Assembly: GCA_030295235.1 (NCBI GenBank)
Contig: AP026148.1
Coordinates: 558,001-622,000 of the forward strand
Reading direction: 5' to 3'
From: Fistulifera solaris
Taxonomy: Eukaryota; Bacillariophyta; Bacillariophyceae; Naviculales; Stauroneidaceae
Length of the DNA: 64,000 nucleotides
A program made the position numbers and the translations under genes. How positions within the stretch are numbered: position 1 is the stretch's first letter; each line of letters starts with the position of its first letter. Below the pieces are notes generated by a model. The model made no database searches. It was not told where the DNA came from and saw only the letters and a list, made by a program, of their open reading frames with translations. This document shows, piece after piece, positions 19,981 through 30,620 of the stretch.

Positions 19981-21093
19981 CTAGGTGGATTTCGGTCCTA
20001 CCCGAGATATTTCCGTGTCCCGTACTACGACCTTTAACAACGGTGGACCCGATGTTTGGCCCGGTATTACACCTCGGATGCCCCTTTTGGTGGGCAAAGT
20101 CGCGAGTCGTTCCAGAAAGGCCATAGACGAAGCATCCAAAACTTGTCCAATCACACGACGGTTCTTATCCAGCGACGGCACAGGCCCCGCAGTAATTAAA
20201 AATGTACTTTCATACGCTTCATCCACTTGCTCGAAACCGGTTCCACCGTGTCCCAAACCTTTGCGCGGGACCGACACGAGACCTGCAACGTTGTGTGGGC
20301 GTATGGTTTCGGCGTCGTTTACCACCATCGTCGGGTCTGCTCGATTTTGCGGCACAAAGTTGTCAATGCGTGAGAGGTTGCGGGATCGTCCATATGCCAC
20401 CGATTGACTTGGGACACCGAAACTAACGGTAGTGCCCGGCACAATAGAATCGATGACACCTCCACGTTTCAACGAAACGGGCGCGGTGACACTGCCGATG
20501 GGTTCGTTACTGGAGGGAACAGAAAAACCTTCACTGGACAAAAACTCCAACAATTGCTGTACACTGGTCGGTGCATCATTTCCGTACAATCCCAATCGCA
20601 AAATTCCTACTTCCCCACGACCAATTTCAATTTGCAGGGCGGCCACATAAGTAATGTCGGAAGCTGGCGTCGGCACCGGTTGTCCTCGCAGCGGTTCGTC
20701 CCGTAATTTTCCGTCCGTACCACACAAAGGATCCGACGGATCGCATCGGTCTTTGCCGCCCCAATTCCATCCAACCGCACCGTCCCATTCGCCCACTTCC
20801 AAACAATTTCCAGCCTTGCGACAGGTGGATTCACTGCTGCCGACGGCTTGCACGACAGCGGCGTTAGCCAATTGCGATGGTACAAGGACGGAGACGACTG
20901 TTGAAGTGATTAGTTGTTGCATTGCCTGTCGGCGAGACGTGATTTCATTCATTTTAGTATCATCGTCTTGTGCATGCCGACGAGTCTGAAACAGAAAATG
21001 TCGAGTGAGCAATCGAGCCGATTGGTTTATCCATGCGTGACACGATGTTATTGAAGAGAAAAGAACAAGAGCAACTTTAACAAATCTTCTCAT
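19981..21093 (-). CDS. Thylakoid-lumen cyclophilin-type peptidyl-prolyl isomerase-like protein
   Basis: Intact 370-aa protein. Residues 1-20 are a signal peptide ending SCHA, followed by W, the aromatic at the +1 site used by diatom plastid pre-proteins. A transit-type stretch follows. A twin-arginine lumenal signal (SRRQAMQQ at 53-60, hydrophobic to ANA at 76-78) predicts Tat export to the thylakoid lumen. The domain from about 147 to 360 looks cyclophilin-like (EIGRGEVGILRLGLYGNDAP, GPVPSLDKNRRVIGQVLD), with a Cys-rich N-terminal segment (CRKAGNC, CDPSDPLC). I do not see the canonical active-site FHR motif, so it may be a non-catalytic assembly factor of the photosynthetic complexes. Confidence 0.75.
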   Translation of the reverse strand: MRRFVKVALVLFSSITSCHAWINQSARLLTRHFLFQTRRHAQDDDTKMNEITSRRQAMQQLITSTVVSVLVPSQLANAAVVQAVGSSESTCRKAGNCLEVGEWDGAVGWNWGGKDRCDPSDPLCGTDGKLRDEPLRGQPVPTPASDITYVAALQIEIGRGEVGILRLGLYGNDAPTSVQQLLEFLSSEGFSVPSSNEPIGSVTAPVSLKRGGVIDSIVPGTTVSFGVPSQSVAYGRSRNLSRIDNFVPQNRADPTMVVNDAETIRPHNVAGLVSVPRKGLGHGGTGFEQVDEAYESTFLITAGPVPSLDKNRRVIGQVLDASSMAFLERLATLPTKRGIRGVIPGQTSGPPLLKVVVRDTEISRVGPKST

Positions 21094-21416
21094 TTTCGGG
21101 ATATATCAGTGGTCAAGCTAGTTTATTTTGTCGATTTTAGAATGATTTTGACAACAAGCGTTATCATATTACTTTGTATTGTTGCTCATGGAGTTGAGGT
21201 TTTGCCGATCTTGCACATGAGTGAAGTTTTGTACCAGGTTTTACGCATACTACAGTATGTACGTACAGGACAAAAGCTGACAGTACCGTTGCGAGACATT
21301 TCCAGCACTCCTTAGTCCCTGTCCGCTGTCCGCAGTCCGCAGCAGCATTTGTTTTCTCGCACAAAAACACCCCATTTTACCGAAATCTTTATTGATTCAT
21401 CAATTCTGAACTAAAC
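21094..21416 (+). promoter_or_regulatory. Upstream region of inverted A'
   Basis: Divergent from the cyclophilin-like gene. The A-type leader cassette lies at 21358-21416, preceded by a GTCCGC-GTCCGCAGTCCGCAGCAGC block at about 21319-21344. Similarity to the array A upstream regions covers roughly this last 100 bp only. Confidence 0.5.
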
Positions 21417-22183
21417 ATGAAAGTTTCTTGCCGTTTTAACTACCTTCGACGTAACAAAAGTCATCAGAAGACAATGGAAAAGCGTCGACAAACGATTCGT
21501 CCTTTCCGCAAGCTGTTGGCTGCATTCCGTTCTCGCCACGACGCCGAAGATGATGTCGTAGCGTTTGACCGTGAAGCTGCTGCTCCGGAAAGTGTCCCTC
21601 GCAATCCTTATCGTATCATTGTCTGGGATATTGATAATTCTCGTCCTTGTGGTGAGGAGCTGCTGTCCGAAGCACCGGAATATGACTATCTGGCAGCGGA
21701 AGGTTGCCCTGGCGTTGCTGCGGTCCCCGGTCGACAAGCGTTGTGTTTCGCTTGTGATTATGACGCCGCTCTTGACGACTTTTTCAGTCCTCCCACTCGT
21801 CGTGTCACTTTCGCACAGCATGTGACTGTTGTACCCATTCAAAGCCATCAGTCGTTGACGGAAGACGAGAAGCGTTTTTGTATGGCGTCAAGAGTACCAA
21901 GAAGGAGAAGAGCCTAAAGGAGCAGCAGTATGAAGACAGCAAGCACTGCATTGAAAATGCACTAGAGGAAGAGATGTTCTATCCAAATCACGAGGGCAAG
22001 TTGGTCCATCCAGCCCATTTTCGTTCGTTTGTGCGTGAAATCCTTCCAACCCTTCCTCGCGACATGAAGGTACCTGGTTTCTTGTCCTTTGAAGAATATT
22101 ACGGCGTCCTGGAATTTTATGCGCGTAAATACAATACATCCATTGCCGAAGAACTGATCCAAGATGATCCTGTTGAAGTGTGA
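21417..22183 (+). pseudogene. HPAHW family A protein, frameshifted copy (A')
   Basis: Copy of the 255-aa A protein broken near 21875. The array copies have CGTTCCTTGTATGG here and A' has CGTTTTTGTATGG, a one-base loss with an additional substitution. This moves SLYGVKSTKKEKS out of frame and gives a 166-aa product that keeps RRVTF but loses LVHPAHF. The remaining reading frame (21878-22183) is otherwise intact to the normal end. It shares RRNKSHQ and REILPT with A1 but RNPYRI with A2. A recent lesion or a consensus error both fit; the extra substitution slightly favours a real lesion. Confidence 0.65.
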
Positions 22184-22798
22184 CGAGCTGGAGTCGTTGT
22201 GTTTGCTCTCTGCGTTGTGTTTTGTAATCAATCGTTATCGTCGTAGTTATTTGCGTTGTCGTTTTCATTGCGATCCATTTAAGACATTGGATTTCATCCA
22301 CATCATATCAAGTAATTAGAAATTGTTTTGAAAATATTAGTCTATAGTATATTCATTGCGTTTACTCTATAGGATTGGTCAAGTGGCATTCCGATGAACG
22401 GACTGTTCATTCCACTACAAACTACCTTAGAACCTGGAAACCATTCATTCGCACTCAGAAGCTGCTGACAATGCAAATGTCGATATCAAGAGTGACATTC
22501 TTAATGGAACGTTAACAGGTACCATCAACTAGTCTAGACCTAGTCTAGCTAGGGAGTGCATTTGCGGTGCGGCGTGCGTCGTTTTTTTTCTTCCTTTTAA
22601 CTAACTGACTCTGCAAGACAGTGTACATGATATATCGGAGCGCTACCCAACAAATGACATGCATCCCACTACAATATTTTAGTGGTACACGTATACGTCC
22701 GTCCATCCGCCCGTCAGTCCGCAGCAGCGCAGCAGCAAAGCGCACAAAAACAACCCCAATTACCAAAATCCTTGTTGTTTCATCTATTTTGAATCAAA
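22184..22798 (+). promoter_or_regulatory. A' downstream / C' upstream spacer
   Basis: Inverted counterpart of 66-681, with small indels. The leader cassette is at 22740-22798 and the palindrome ATTTTGAATCAAAAT runs into the C' ATG at 22799. No gene is seen. Confidence 0.55.
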
Positions 22799-23578
22799 AT
22801 GCGACTTTCTACCAAACGAGACTATCTTTCATGCTCCCAGAGCGACTTGGTGACAAGTGATTGCAAGCGGCAGCGCACGGAAGGCCCTGTTCAGTCGTTG
22901 TTCGCTTCTCTTCGATCACCTGTCGACTTTCGAGACGACAATGATGATGATGTCCCCTTCCTCTCCGATTCCGTTCCTTGTGAATCGATTCCTGATAACG
23001 AGATGTCGTTCATTCTTTCGTTTGCGGAATCGCGTGAAGAGATGCAGTCGTGGATTTGCGAGAACGAGAACGCCGCGTGGGCACAGAGCACTGTTCAGGC
23101 GCTGCTTTCGTTGAATGTCACTTCGTCTCGTGGCTCTTCAAGCAGTTCTTTTCTTGAAAATCATCGTGCGTCTCGCCGTGTACAATTTGTGCCTGGTTTC
23201 TACACTGTCAAGGAGATTCCCCATCATAATTCGTTGACGGCCGAGGAAAAGCGTTCGTTGTATCGCGACAAGCGTGCGTTGCAGGCAGAGAAGGATGAGA
23301 TCTGCCTGGAGATCAGGTTTGAGCGTCGTTTACGTCTTTGCGGCGCCGCTGATGCGCTGGAAGAAGGGTGTTTCTTCCGCAACCATCTTGGAGAGTTGGT
23401 CCATCCAGCACACTGGCTCGTGTATGTGAATGAAATTCTTCCAAGTCTTCCCCTCGATACTCCCGTCGTTGGCTTTTCCTCACTGAACGAGTACAAACAA
23501 AGTGATGAGTTGTCCAAGTATGAGCAATACTTTGACAACGCCATGCGGAAAAGAGTCTTCCATCCCTCGATCCCTTGA
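22799..23578 (+). CDS. HPAHW family C protein, inverted copy (C')
   Basis: Intact 259-aa protein. It differs from C2 mainly at SVPCESIPDNE (Leu to Ser). RRVQF, SLTAEEKRSLYRD and GELVHPAHW are kept and it ends HPSIP. Like C1 and C2 it lacks the roughly 9-residue block present in C'' at 52917-53726. Confidence 0.85.
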   Translation: MRLSTKRDYLSCSQSDLVTSDCKRQRTEGPVQSLFASLRSPVDFRDDNDDDVPFLSDSVPCESIPDNEMSFILSFAESREEMQSWICENENAAWAQSTVQALLSLNVTSSRGSSSSSFLENHRASRRVQFVPGFYTVKEIPHHNSLTAEEKRSLYRDKRALQAEKDEICLEIRFERRLRLCGAADALEEGCFFRNHLGELVHPAHWLVYVNEILPSLPLDTPVVGFSSLNEYKQSDELSKYEQYFDNAMRKRVFHPSIP

Positions 23579-24186
23579 TTCGTGGCGTTTTCTCGACTGC
23601 GTATTTTGTCTCGTTTTCCCTGTATTGTGCTCCCCGTAGTGGCGATTTGAAACGATTCAACCGCTCTTGTTATATGTCAAGTGTTAAGTAGTGATTATTG
23701 TAGATGATTCTTTAAAAAAATACTCCGTATTCAGTTTTATAGCTATGAACTGCCTCCCCTTGGTTTTCTTGGTAACGTCGTCTTTGTTGTTGTGTATCGT
23801 ACCGTATTGTATCGTATTGTATCGTCGTCTTTTGTTGCAGCTTGCAGCGTAAGGTGACTTTTCACACAATACGCGTTGTGCTTTCAAATCACTTCGTAAT
23901 TATCAGAGATCTTTCGAAAGAAATCAAGCTCTTCAAAGCTTTATTCCGTTTACTCTCGTCGAAACTCGTCCTCGCTCCTCGCTCTCGTTTCTTCATGAGT
24001 AAACGTTAGTCCACCAGCTCTACGTGAGAGCTACTTACACGATTTTGTACCAGGGCAGTCGTAGAAAATTAGTCGGTCCGTCAGCCGTCGATCAGTCCGC
24101 AGCAAGCCTTTTACTGTATTCACTCTAGCGCACAAAACAACCCCGTTTTACCAAATTCCTCATTGTTTCATCTATTTTGAATCAAA
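23579..24186 (+). promoter_or_regulatory. C' downstream / B' upstream spacer
   Basis: Leader cassette at 24128-24186. It includes TACTCCGTA at 23721-23729 and a TATCGTATTG-type simple repeat near 23795-23825, the inverted counterpart of 3401-3432. No gene is seen. Confidence 0.55.
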
Positions 24187-24948
24187 ATGCTAGTTTCCAG
24201 CAAACAAAACCGCCTTTCATGCTCCAAGAGTCCCTTGGAGACGATTTTCGACACGCGACAGCGGCCGACAAGCCGTCTGTGGTCGTTGCAAGCCGAAAAT
24301 GTTGACGATGTTCCCTGTCTCTCTGATTGCGACGCGGGTGTCGCGGAATCGTTGCTTCCACGTGATTTCGATGTCGACAATGATGATGAAATCTCTTCTT
24401 TCCTTCTGTCCCTTACCGTATTGCGTGAAGAACCGCTGTTGACGGTGAACAAGACTCAAAAGGGAGTATTAAAGACGAGCACTCCTTCGGTGACGTTACA
24501 CTCTTCGCTCAAGATTGCTCCGTCCAGTCATCCTGTGCCTCGTCGTGTTCAATTTGCTTCGGATCTTGCGAAGATTAAAGAGATTCCCCATCATTGTTCG
24601 TTCACAGCCGAGCAAAAGCGTTCGTTATATCGTGACCTCGAGACCTTGCAAGCCGAGAGCGATGTCATTTGTCAGGAGATTGAATTTGAGCGCAGTCTGT
24701 ATGGCGATGAATGCCTCGAGACTGTGTTGGAAGAAGACGCCTATTTCCGGAATCGTTGTGGTGAATTGGTTCATCCAGCCCACTGGAGTGCTTTCGCGGA
24801 TGAGATCGTTGACAGCCTTGACGTCGACCCTGCATCCGTACCACCTGGTTTCTCGTCGGTAGAAGCCTACAAGAAGTATTTGTTCAAATACGAGCGTTTC
24901 TATGATCATGTCCTTCCGAATCGTGCGTTTGTATCATCCAGTCGGTGA
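24187..24948 (+). CDS. HPAHW family B protein, inverted copy (B')
   Basis: Intact 253-aa protein beginning MLVSSKQNRLSC. The N-terminal half is the same type as B1 (DTRQRPTSRLW), while the C-terminal half is the B'' type (KIKEIPHHCSF, AESDVI, AYFRNRC, SSSR). With B1 and B2 it gives a clear mosaic. The acidic DVDNDDE patch, RRVQF, TAEQKRSLYRD and GELVHPAHW are all present. Confidence 0.85.
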   Translation: MLVSSKQNRLSCSKSPLETIFDTRQRPTSRLWSLQAENVDDVPCLSDCDAGVAESLLPRDFDVDNDDEISSFLLSLTVLREEPLLTVNKTQKGVLKTSTPSVTLHSSLKIAPSSHPVPRRVQFASDLAKIKEIPHHCSFTAEQKRSLYRDLETLQAESDVICQEIEFERSLYGDECLETVLEEDAYFRNRCGELVHPAHWSAFADEIVDSLDVDPASVPPGFSSVEAYKKYLFKYERFYDHVLPNRAFVSSSR

Positions 24949-25366
24949 AAGAGAGGTGTTGCTTTGTCGTTGCCTTTCGTACTTTTTGTGTTTGTCATTT
25001 TCCGTCGTTCTAGCAGCAAGACCACTTTGTTATTACCCTTTCTTTATTCGATAGTAGTAGTTGATGTTTTTTTGAAAATAAGAAGTAGTTACCCTATTCG
25101 CTTCAATAAAAGTAGATGATTTAGTTACGGTCGTGAATTAGTTTTGGTCCGTTCGTCTGTAAGGAAGGCGTAACACGAACGCTGATGATGTGCTTTTGAA
25201 AGAGAAGCAACGAAACGATGCAACAATGACAATAGGAAAATCCTTAAAATAAGCATGCCTATAGCTCAAGAACTTAACTTTACAATCAATCGAAACGAAA
25301 AGCTCAACACAAGACTGCACAGTATCTTTTAGGGAAGAGGAACAGCGAGCATTGAAAGAGACGAAG
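24949..25366. other. Intergenic, end of inverted unit
   Basis: The first 60 or so bases after B' resemble those after B''. The rest is unique, AT-rich, and holds no gene I can support before the ATG at 25367. Confidence 0.4.
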
Positions 25367-26993
25367 ATGAATAACAAGCGAAATGTACAGCAACGATCGC
25401 TGACTTCGTTCTTCCAGCCTCATCCGAAAAGACCAGCCACTGTTTCTCCAGTTACTGAGCTAGCAATCGAATTCCAGCAACAAAAGAGGAGCAATCTTTT
25501 CAGTCTTCGGTGTCGCTTACGGTTAATAGCAATAACATCAACAATGACAGCAACAAAGAAAATGAAGCCATCGAAGAATCAAAGCCGCCCAGCTTTCACA
25601 AAGTACGCCATCGCCGTAGAATGACTACTTCGAAGAATATCATTCATCAATTGCATCAACAATCCACCTACGGAAGAATTGTGATTGACGCTCGAACTAT
25701 TCCTTGGACGGCGCCATCGTGGTTGCCCTTGCCGGCCGGAAAGGTGATAGATTTGGCCTTTGATGTTACGGGCGTCTTGTTGGCTGTAGCTACAGTATTG
25801 CCGCAGGGTCGATCGGCTATTCGTGTCTACGATTGGGACATGTTGGAAGCGGCGGATCTGCAGTATCGTCGTCGATGCGAGGGGGAGACAGCGATCTTGT
25901 CTCCCGTCATTGATTTGGCTCTATCATCGATTGCTTTTTTGAAATGGAATCCCTTTCAACCCGATGTCTTGGCTGTCGGAATACGGTACGTCATAATTGC
26001 AACTTGATACGATAAGCCCGTGTCACTCTCAACTTCTATTTATTTAGAAATACAGGAACGGTTCGATTGTACGATATGGGCATTGTGGCGGAATGGGGCG
26101 ATCGTCGGGGTCATATTCCTTTCGTCGAACTCAAAACCAATTTAGTTGCACCGACGGACTTCTCGGTTTGTTTTGTTACCGGAACACAAATGATCTTGGC
26201 CGCGAATCAGTTTCTTTCGTGTTGGGATATACATTCCAACCGTGCCATACGGAAATGGACATGTGATCTGCGTCGTCGGGTAACGAGTCTTGTGGCGTTT
26301 AACGACCAGGGTCGCATGGCCGTGGGGACTATCAATGGTATGATCGCTATACTGGATTGCAACCGACTCTCAAAACAACCCTTTTCCAGGGAACTGACTC
26401 CCACTGTGTTAAAAGAATTCAATACGTTGCGTGAGATAGATTCCTCACCGAGTCCGCAGTATATGGGCATTCGGGGATTGTCGGTGGATCGACTCGGACC
26501 TCCGGGATGGCTTCAATTGCGATGGGTGACTTCGTGTGGATGGCATTTGTCGGCCCAATTCGATGGGAATCGCTTAAAGATGGAACCCACCTGCATCCAT
26601 TACACTACCGCGCGAATGCAATGTGAAAATGCTCGAGGCGTCTTGTTACCGGAACTGCCGAATGCGTGGAGTATGCCCGGCCACCCCAAAGTGTGTGTAG
26701 GACAGTTACCGCAGGCCTTGTTTTGGGAGAATGTACCCGCCGTTACCCAGATCTTGCCGGGTCATGACTCGCGTGCCGAAGGTGACGACGTGTGTCGTTA
26801 CGTACGATCGGATTACAAGCGCTTCTTGTTGTGGAGAAAGCACGACGATCCCAAAGTGCGACGAATCCCCTTGTCGAAATCCAAAGGAAGTCCCGTATGT
26901 TTTGCTATTCATCCAGGATTGGAATGGATTGTGGTGGCGACAGAACAAGATCAACTTTATCTGATCAACTCTCGAGCTAAAATGACAGTGTAA
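25367..26993 (+). CDS. PIP-box protein with WD-repeat-like domain, intron and one-base break
   Basis: About 521 aa. The N-terminus (MNNKRNVQQRSLTSFFQPH) carries QRSLTSFF, a textbook PCNA-interacting peptide (Q-x-x-hydrophobic-x-x-aromatic-aromatic). A disordered Asn/Ser-rich linker follows, then beta-propeller-like blades (AGKVIDLAFDVTGVLLAVAT, LAVGIRNTGTVRLYDMG, ANQFLSCWDIHSNRAIRKW, VTSLVAFNDQGRMAVGTING, VCFAIHPGLEWIVVATEQDQ). One A is missing near 25483, joining FQQQ to EEQSFQSS. The intron is 25986-26047 (62 bp, GTACGT to TTTAG) and joins in phase. After repair the coding length is divisible by three. It probably works with PCNA in replication or repair; I cannot name an orthologue. Confidence 0.7.
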
Positions 26994-27102
26994 AAATGTA
27001 GTCAGTTGTTAAAAGAATTGCGTGGTTGGCTCACGATTAGACTAAAATGAATTATTGGAGAAATGGAAACATTTGGTGTTGTGGGATACTTGCGTGTAAA
27101 GT

Positions 27103-28314
27103 TTACGAACACACCGATGTGGGCGGTGAGCTGCGATTCAATTCAAGCAACAAGTCAGCATCGTTCATCATATCCGACATTCGCTGTCGGGTTTCGGTCA
27201 CTACTTCTTCGTGATCCGATGACGATGTACTGTTGCGACGACCCTGGGGAATCGAAACGGTTCGAGGTGGTCGCATGCGCTTCAATGTCGAATTCCAACG
27301 ATTTTTGATGGCATTGTCCGTTCGACCGGGTAAGCGCTTCGCAATTTCGGCCCAGCGATTGCCGAGTTCTTCGTGGGCCATGATCAATGTCTGATCTTCT
27401 TGTTCGGTCCACTCGCTCTTGTTAATGTTGGGATCCAAATGATTGTACCAGCGTTCTCGACATTGCTTTCCCAGACGCCCGTTCAATTGTCGTGCAATTT
27501 GGCTCCATTTCTTGGTTCCGTGCAAATGCACCAGACGAGCCACAGTCTCATCTTCTTCGGTCGTCCAGGGTCCCTTGACAAGTCCAGGTCGCAGTACTTT
27601 TTGCCAACGGTGCAAACATTGAACGTCCGATCTTCCGGGTAAACAACCGGCAATCTTCTTCCAGTTCTTTCCACCGTGTTCTCGTACAGCTCGACGCAAC
27701 AGATCGTCTTCTTCTTCCGTCCATTTTCCCATGGAAGCACGGCGTTTATGGAGCATGTCGTTGCGGGGCACATCGTCGTTACTGACCATGCGAGCCTCCA
27801 GCGCCGCCGGTGCGGGCGATGGAGTCACTCCGGGTGAAACCACCTTCGTCCGCGGATTATTTCGATGGCTGTAGGGCTCGGAGGGATACGAGTAAGGAGG
27901 AATGGTGTGTGGGTAGGGATATCCACCCCAATAGGAAGGCGGGTGATGATACGGGGGATGCGGATGATATCCGTAAATAGGATACGGAGGAGCTCTCATG
28001 TAATGATCCATAGTGTGGGGCGGTGGAACTGCGGATCGTTCGGGTGGCTGTGGATCTACCACCGAAGGCTTGGAGGATGATGTCTTCCTTGGGTCTTTGG
28101 GAGACTCGCGCAAAGGCTCCGCTTTCAAATTGGGAGTCGTCACGTTCGAGTCAACTGTGGTGGCATCAGAATCAGCCAGAGCAGCCGAAGCCAGTGCCCC
28201 TAAACGGCAAGCCACCATTTTCTTGGAATCACTGGAGGGCGAAGATGATTCGGCTTCCAGCGATGTTGGGTCGGCGGCAATCAAAGAAGGCATCTGCTGG
28301 CGTATCATGTGCAT
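27103..28314 (-). CDS. R1R2R3 MYB transcription factor
   Basis: Intact protein of about 403 aa. The frame is open upstream to 28617, but the first credible ATG is at 28314 ([10 protein letters not shown]). A Pro/Tyr/His-rich segment lies near 105-150. Three MYB repeats follow at about 190-341: [36 protein letters not shown] and [20 protein letters not shown], each with the regularly spaced Trp residues and ending in QKVL, YNHL and [17 protein letters not shown] is typical of animal- and plant-type 3R-MYB factors that control cell-cycle genes. A basic, Ser-rich tail follows. It would bind DNA in the nucleus. Confidence 0.88.
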   Translation of the reverse strand: MHMIRQQMPSLIAADPTSLEAESSSPSSDSKKMVACRLGALASAALADSDATTVDSNVTTPNLKAEPLRESPKDPRKTSSSKPSVVDPQPPERSAVPPPHTMDHYMRAPPYPIYGYHPHPPYHHPPSYWGGYPYPHTIPPYSYPSEPYSHRNNPRTKVVSPGVTPSPAPAALEARMVSNDDVPRNDMLHKRRASMGKWTEEEDDLLRRAVREHGGKNWKKIAGCLPGRSDVQCLHRWQKVLRPGLVKGPWTTEEDETVARLVHLHGTKKWSQIARQLNGRLGKQCRERWYNHLDPNINKSEWTEQEDQTLIMAHEELGNRWAEIAKRLPGRTDNAIKNRWNSTLKRMRPPRTVSIPQGRRNSTSSSDHEEVVTETRQRMSDMMNDADLLLELNRSSPPTSVCS

Positions 28315-29033
28315 GCGAGATTGTGAGATAATGATACGAATTGAACTGAAGTATTCGTTATATATGTGTAAAGATCGATCTTTTGTTGTACCGGTCACTT
28401 TTTGTGGCCCGTTTACCGGACAAATAAGCTGGACGAGGATGGACGAATTTGTGACGGGCAGAAGAAAAAGGAACCAAACGAGTCTTTTTCCCACCGTGGC
28501 ATGCGTTATTGTATTCCGATTACTGTACGTGGACTTAGGAGCGCGCCAATGAAATGTGGACTTTTTGGTCCGTGAAAAATCATTTCGTTTTAAGTAATGA
28601 AGCCGGCTCGCGCGCATAAGTGTACACTAACGACTGCATCAGTCACAGGGGAATAGCTGTCGTTAGAAGTTTGAAGGACTTTTTGCGAACGGTTGGAACC
28701 TTTCTTTGGGGAGCGAGCAACTGATTCTTTCAAAAAGTGAAGGCACGGATGAAGAAGCTCGGAGTGGGAGTTTGTTGCAAAGGCCTGTGCTCATTCCTAC
28801 AAACGAAACGGATTCCTTTTACAAAGCCGTTGACGTGTTTTGCGTCCGTTCGAAGGTACGGGAACGTTATCAGAAAATATCCTTGTTCTTATGAACGAGT
28901 GTATTTAATTCTTCGTCGTGTTCTAATTTATATATTGTATTACGTCTCTCTATTGTATTCTTTTCTTTCTTTTCTTCCTCTCCTTCTATCATGCATTCTC
29001 ATAGCATTCTATATAAAAATACATCGCATCCCC
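28315..29033. other. Intergenic, no gene seen
   Basis: Upstream region of the MYB gene and the 3' side of the carrier gene. It contains a T- and C-rich stretch (28920-28995). Plus-strand open frames here show no conserved feature and run antisense into the carrier gene. Confidence 0.4.
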
Positions 29034-29931
29034 TTACACACTCGGTTGCATCCAACGATACAATACATTGGAAACACCAAACATCCACGCCATATGATAG
29101 GAATTATCAATGACACGGAGCGCCCATCCTCGCGTAAACGCTCGTACTCCATGTTCACGGTACATGCGCGCCGCTACGGAGAAAAAGTCCCGAGCGGCAC
29201 CCTCATGGAGCGGTTTCTGACTGTGCGTAATGATATTGTCAATGGGATGCGTCAAACTACCCACGGCACCACCAATGAGTCCACACACGACGAGTTCGGC
29301 CGTGTTGAGTTCCGAAGTGTCACCAGAGATTCTCTTTTGATGGATACGCCAATTTTTGGCTTCGGTCGATAAACCAAAGCGAACGCCCCAATCGAGCGAA
29401 CGACGCACCATGGTCGGAACAATCCCATCGTAGAGCGCCAGAACTCCGCGTTCCCGCACCACAATTTGCAACGCTTGCGAAGGAGTCATTTGCACCATAT
29501 CTTGTCGGGCCACCGCAAAGAGTTTCATTTTTGAAAGGGCGTAATGAAAAACGCCTGAGACAATCCCCCGACAAATCCGGACGCTTTCTCGGCGGCATCC
29601 TGTGCGACACCCATTTGTTGAAAGACTTGCATCGATTCGTGTTGCACAAAGAGGACCGGAACACCCTTCGTACATTGACACAATCCCCACGGCATGAATC
29701 CCCGAAAAAGGCCCGATGCGCGTAGCCTCCGGCTTCTTGCATCAATTTACGGTGCACATTCCAGTAGGATGAATCGGTGACGAGTTGTTTTTTGAGTTGT
29801 AAGACATCCAAATAATGTCCTCCGGTGACCATTTCACCAAAGACCATGCAAGGTCCGATGATGAGTTGTTCAAAGGCGGGTCGTCGTGTGCGGGGTTCGC
29901 GGATGGCGACGTGTTTGTGGAGCATGGCCAT
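29034..29931 (-). CDS. Mitochondrial carrier family protein, two one-base breaks
   Basis: About 299 aa after repair, the usual carrier length. Three repeat signatures are visible: a first HYLDVLQLKKQ helix end, a second ITPFQKMKLFAVARQDM, and a third LTHPIDNIITHSQK. There is also a GFMPWGL turn and SFARLG/RSLDWGVRFGL-type helices. One base is missing near 29720 (before SGLFRGFMPWG) and one A near 29530 (QKMKLF). The middle piece GFMPWGLCQCTKGVPVLFVQ is in a third frame between these points. It lies in the inner mitochondrial membrane. The PxDxxK motifs are weak, so the substrate cannot be inferred. Confidence 0.75.
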
Positions 29932-30620
29932 TTTAAAGACTCTATTATTTTAGTTGTTGATGAAATGATTGTATTCTATCTATTCGAATTCGATGATGAT
30001 GATGATTCGAAACAACATTGCAACCCATCAAGAAATGCTAGCTTATCTATCTGATTCTATGCGGTGATATCGTTTCTTCATGGTGGGGGATGAAAGTGCA
30101 AAACGAATGCATGTCACTACATACTCCTGTCATAGAATCGCAAGGATTCGATTCGTTGTTTCAATCGTGATGTCAGATTGATGATGCAATTGCAACGATC
30201 CGTTGACACGATGCGATCTCGCGTTTTCGAGTGTGTGCTTCTTGATAACCAATACCAGTACCAGTACACCAGGTGTAGCATAGAGAGCAGTAGCAACCCG
30301 AAGGCGAGATTCGTGGTTCGGGTTTCTACTTTTACAATCCTTACCGTAGTGTCACAACGTGTACGAATGTGACGAAAGAACATACGTGTCATAAAACAGT
30401 CACCAGTTGTGAGTCAAGAGTCGTGGAATACTCCCGCGCTCCAAAATTATTTGAAAATGACTACTACTTAATATTTTTTTCTGTTCTTCCATTTGCCAAA
30501 GATGAACAAGCAACAAAACTTTCATCATTGAAGATGATGAAGTCTTCACACAGTTTTACTACAAGTTGGATCATTTTATCTTGTCTTCTTTTTTCTTGCA
30601 ACGAACGCATCCCGTTGGAA
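29932..30620. other. Intergenic, no gene seen
   Basis: Contains a GATGATGATGATGATTCG run at 29991-30008 and an ACCAGTACCAGTACACCAGG direct repeat near 30254-30270. Short open frames show no recognisable feature. Confidence 0.4.

Larger units (their letters stand above)
21318..24990 (+). repeat. Inverted copy of one A-C-B unit
   Basis: Same gene order in transcription direction (A', C', B') as the array but on the opposite strand. It forms a large inverted repeat with the 1-10000 array across an 11-kb unique spacer. Intergenic DNA is similar but visibly more diverged than between units 1 and 2. Such an arrangement could promote inversion of the spacer. Confidence 0.9.

Noticed and set aside
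1-25000. Mobile element as the cause of the array
   Set aside because: I looked for terminal repeats, target-site duplications, transposase or reverse transcriptase at the unit borders and found none; the units look like tandem duplications by recombination.
28737-29372. 211-aa plus-strand frame overlapping the carrier gene
   Set aside because: It is antisense to clear carrier coding sequence in its second half and has no recognisable domain.
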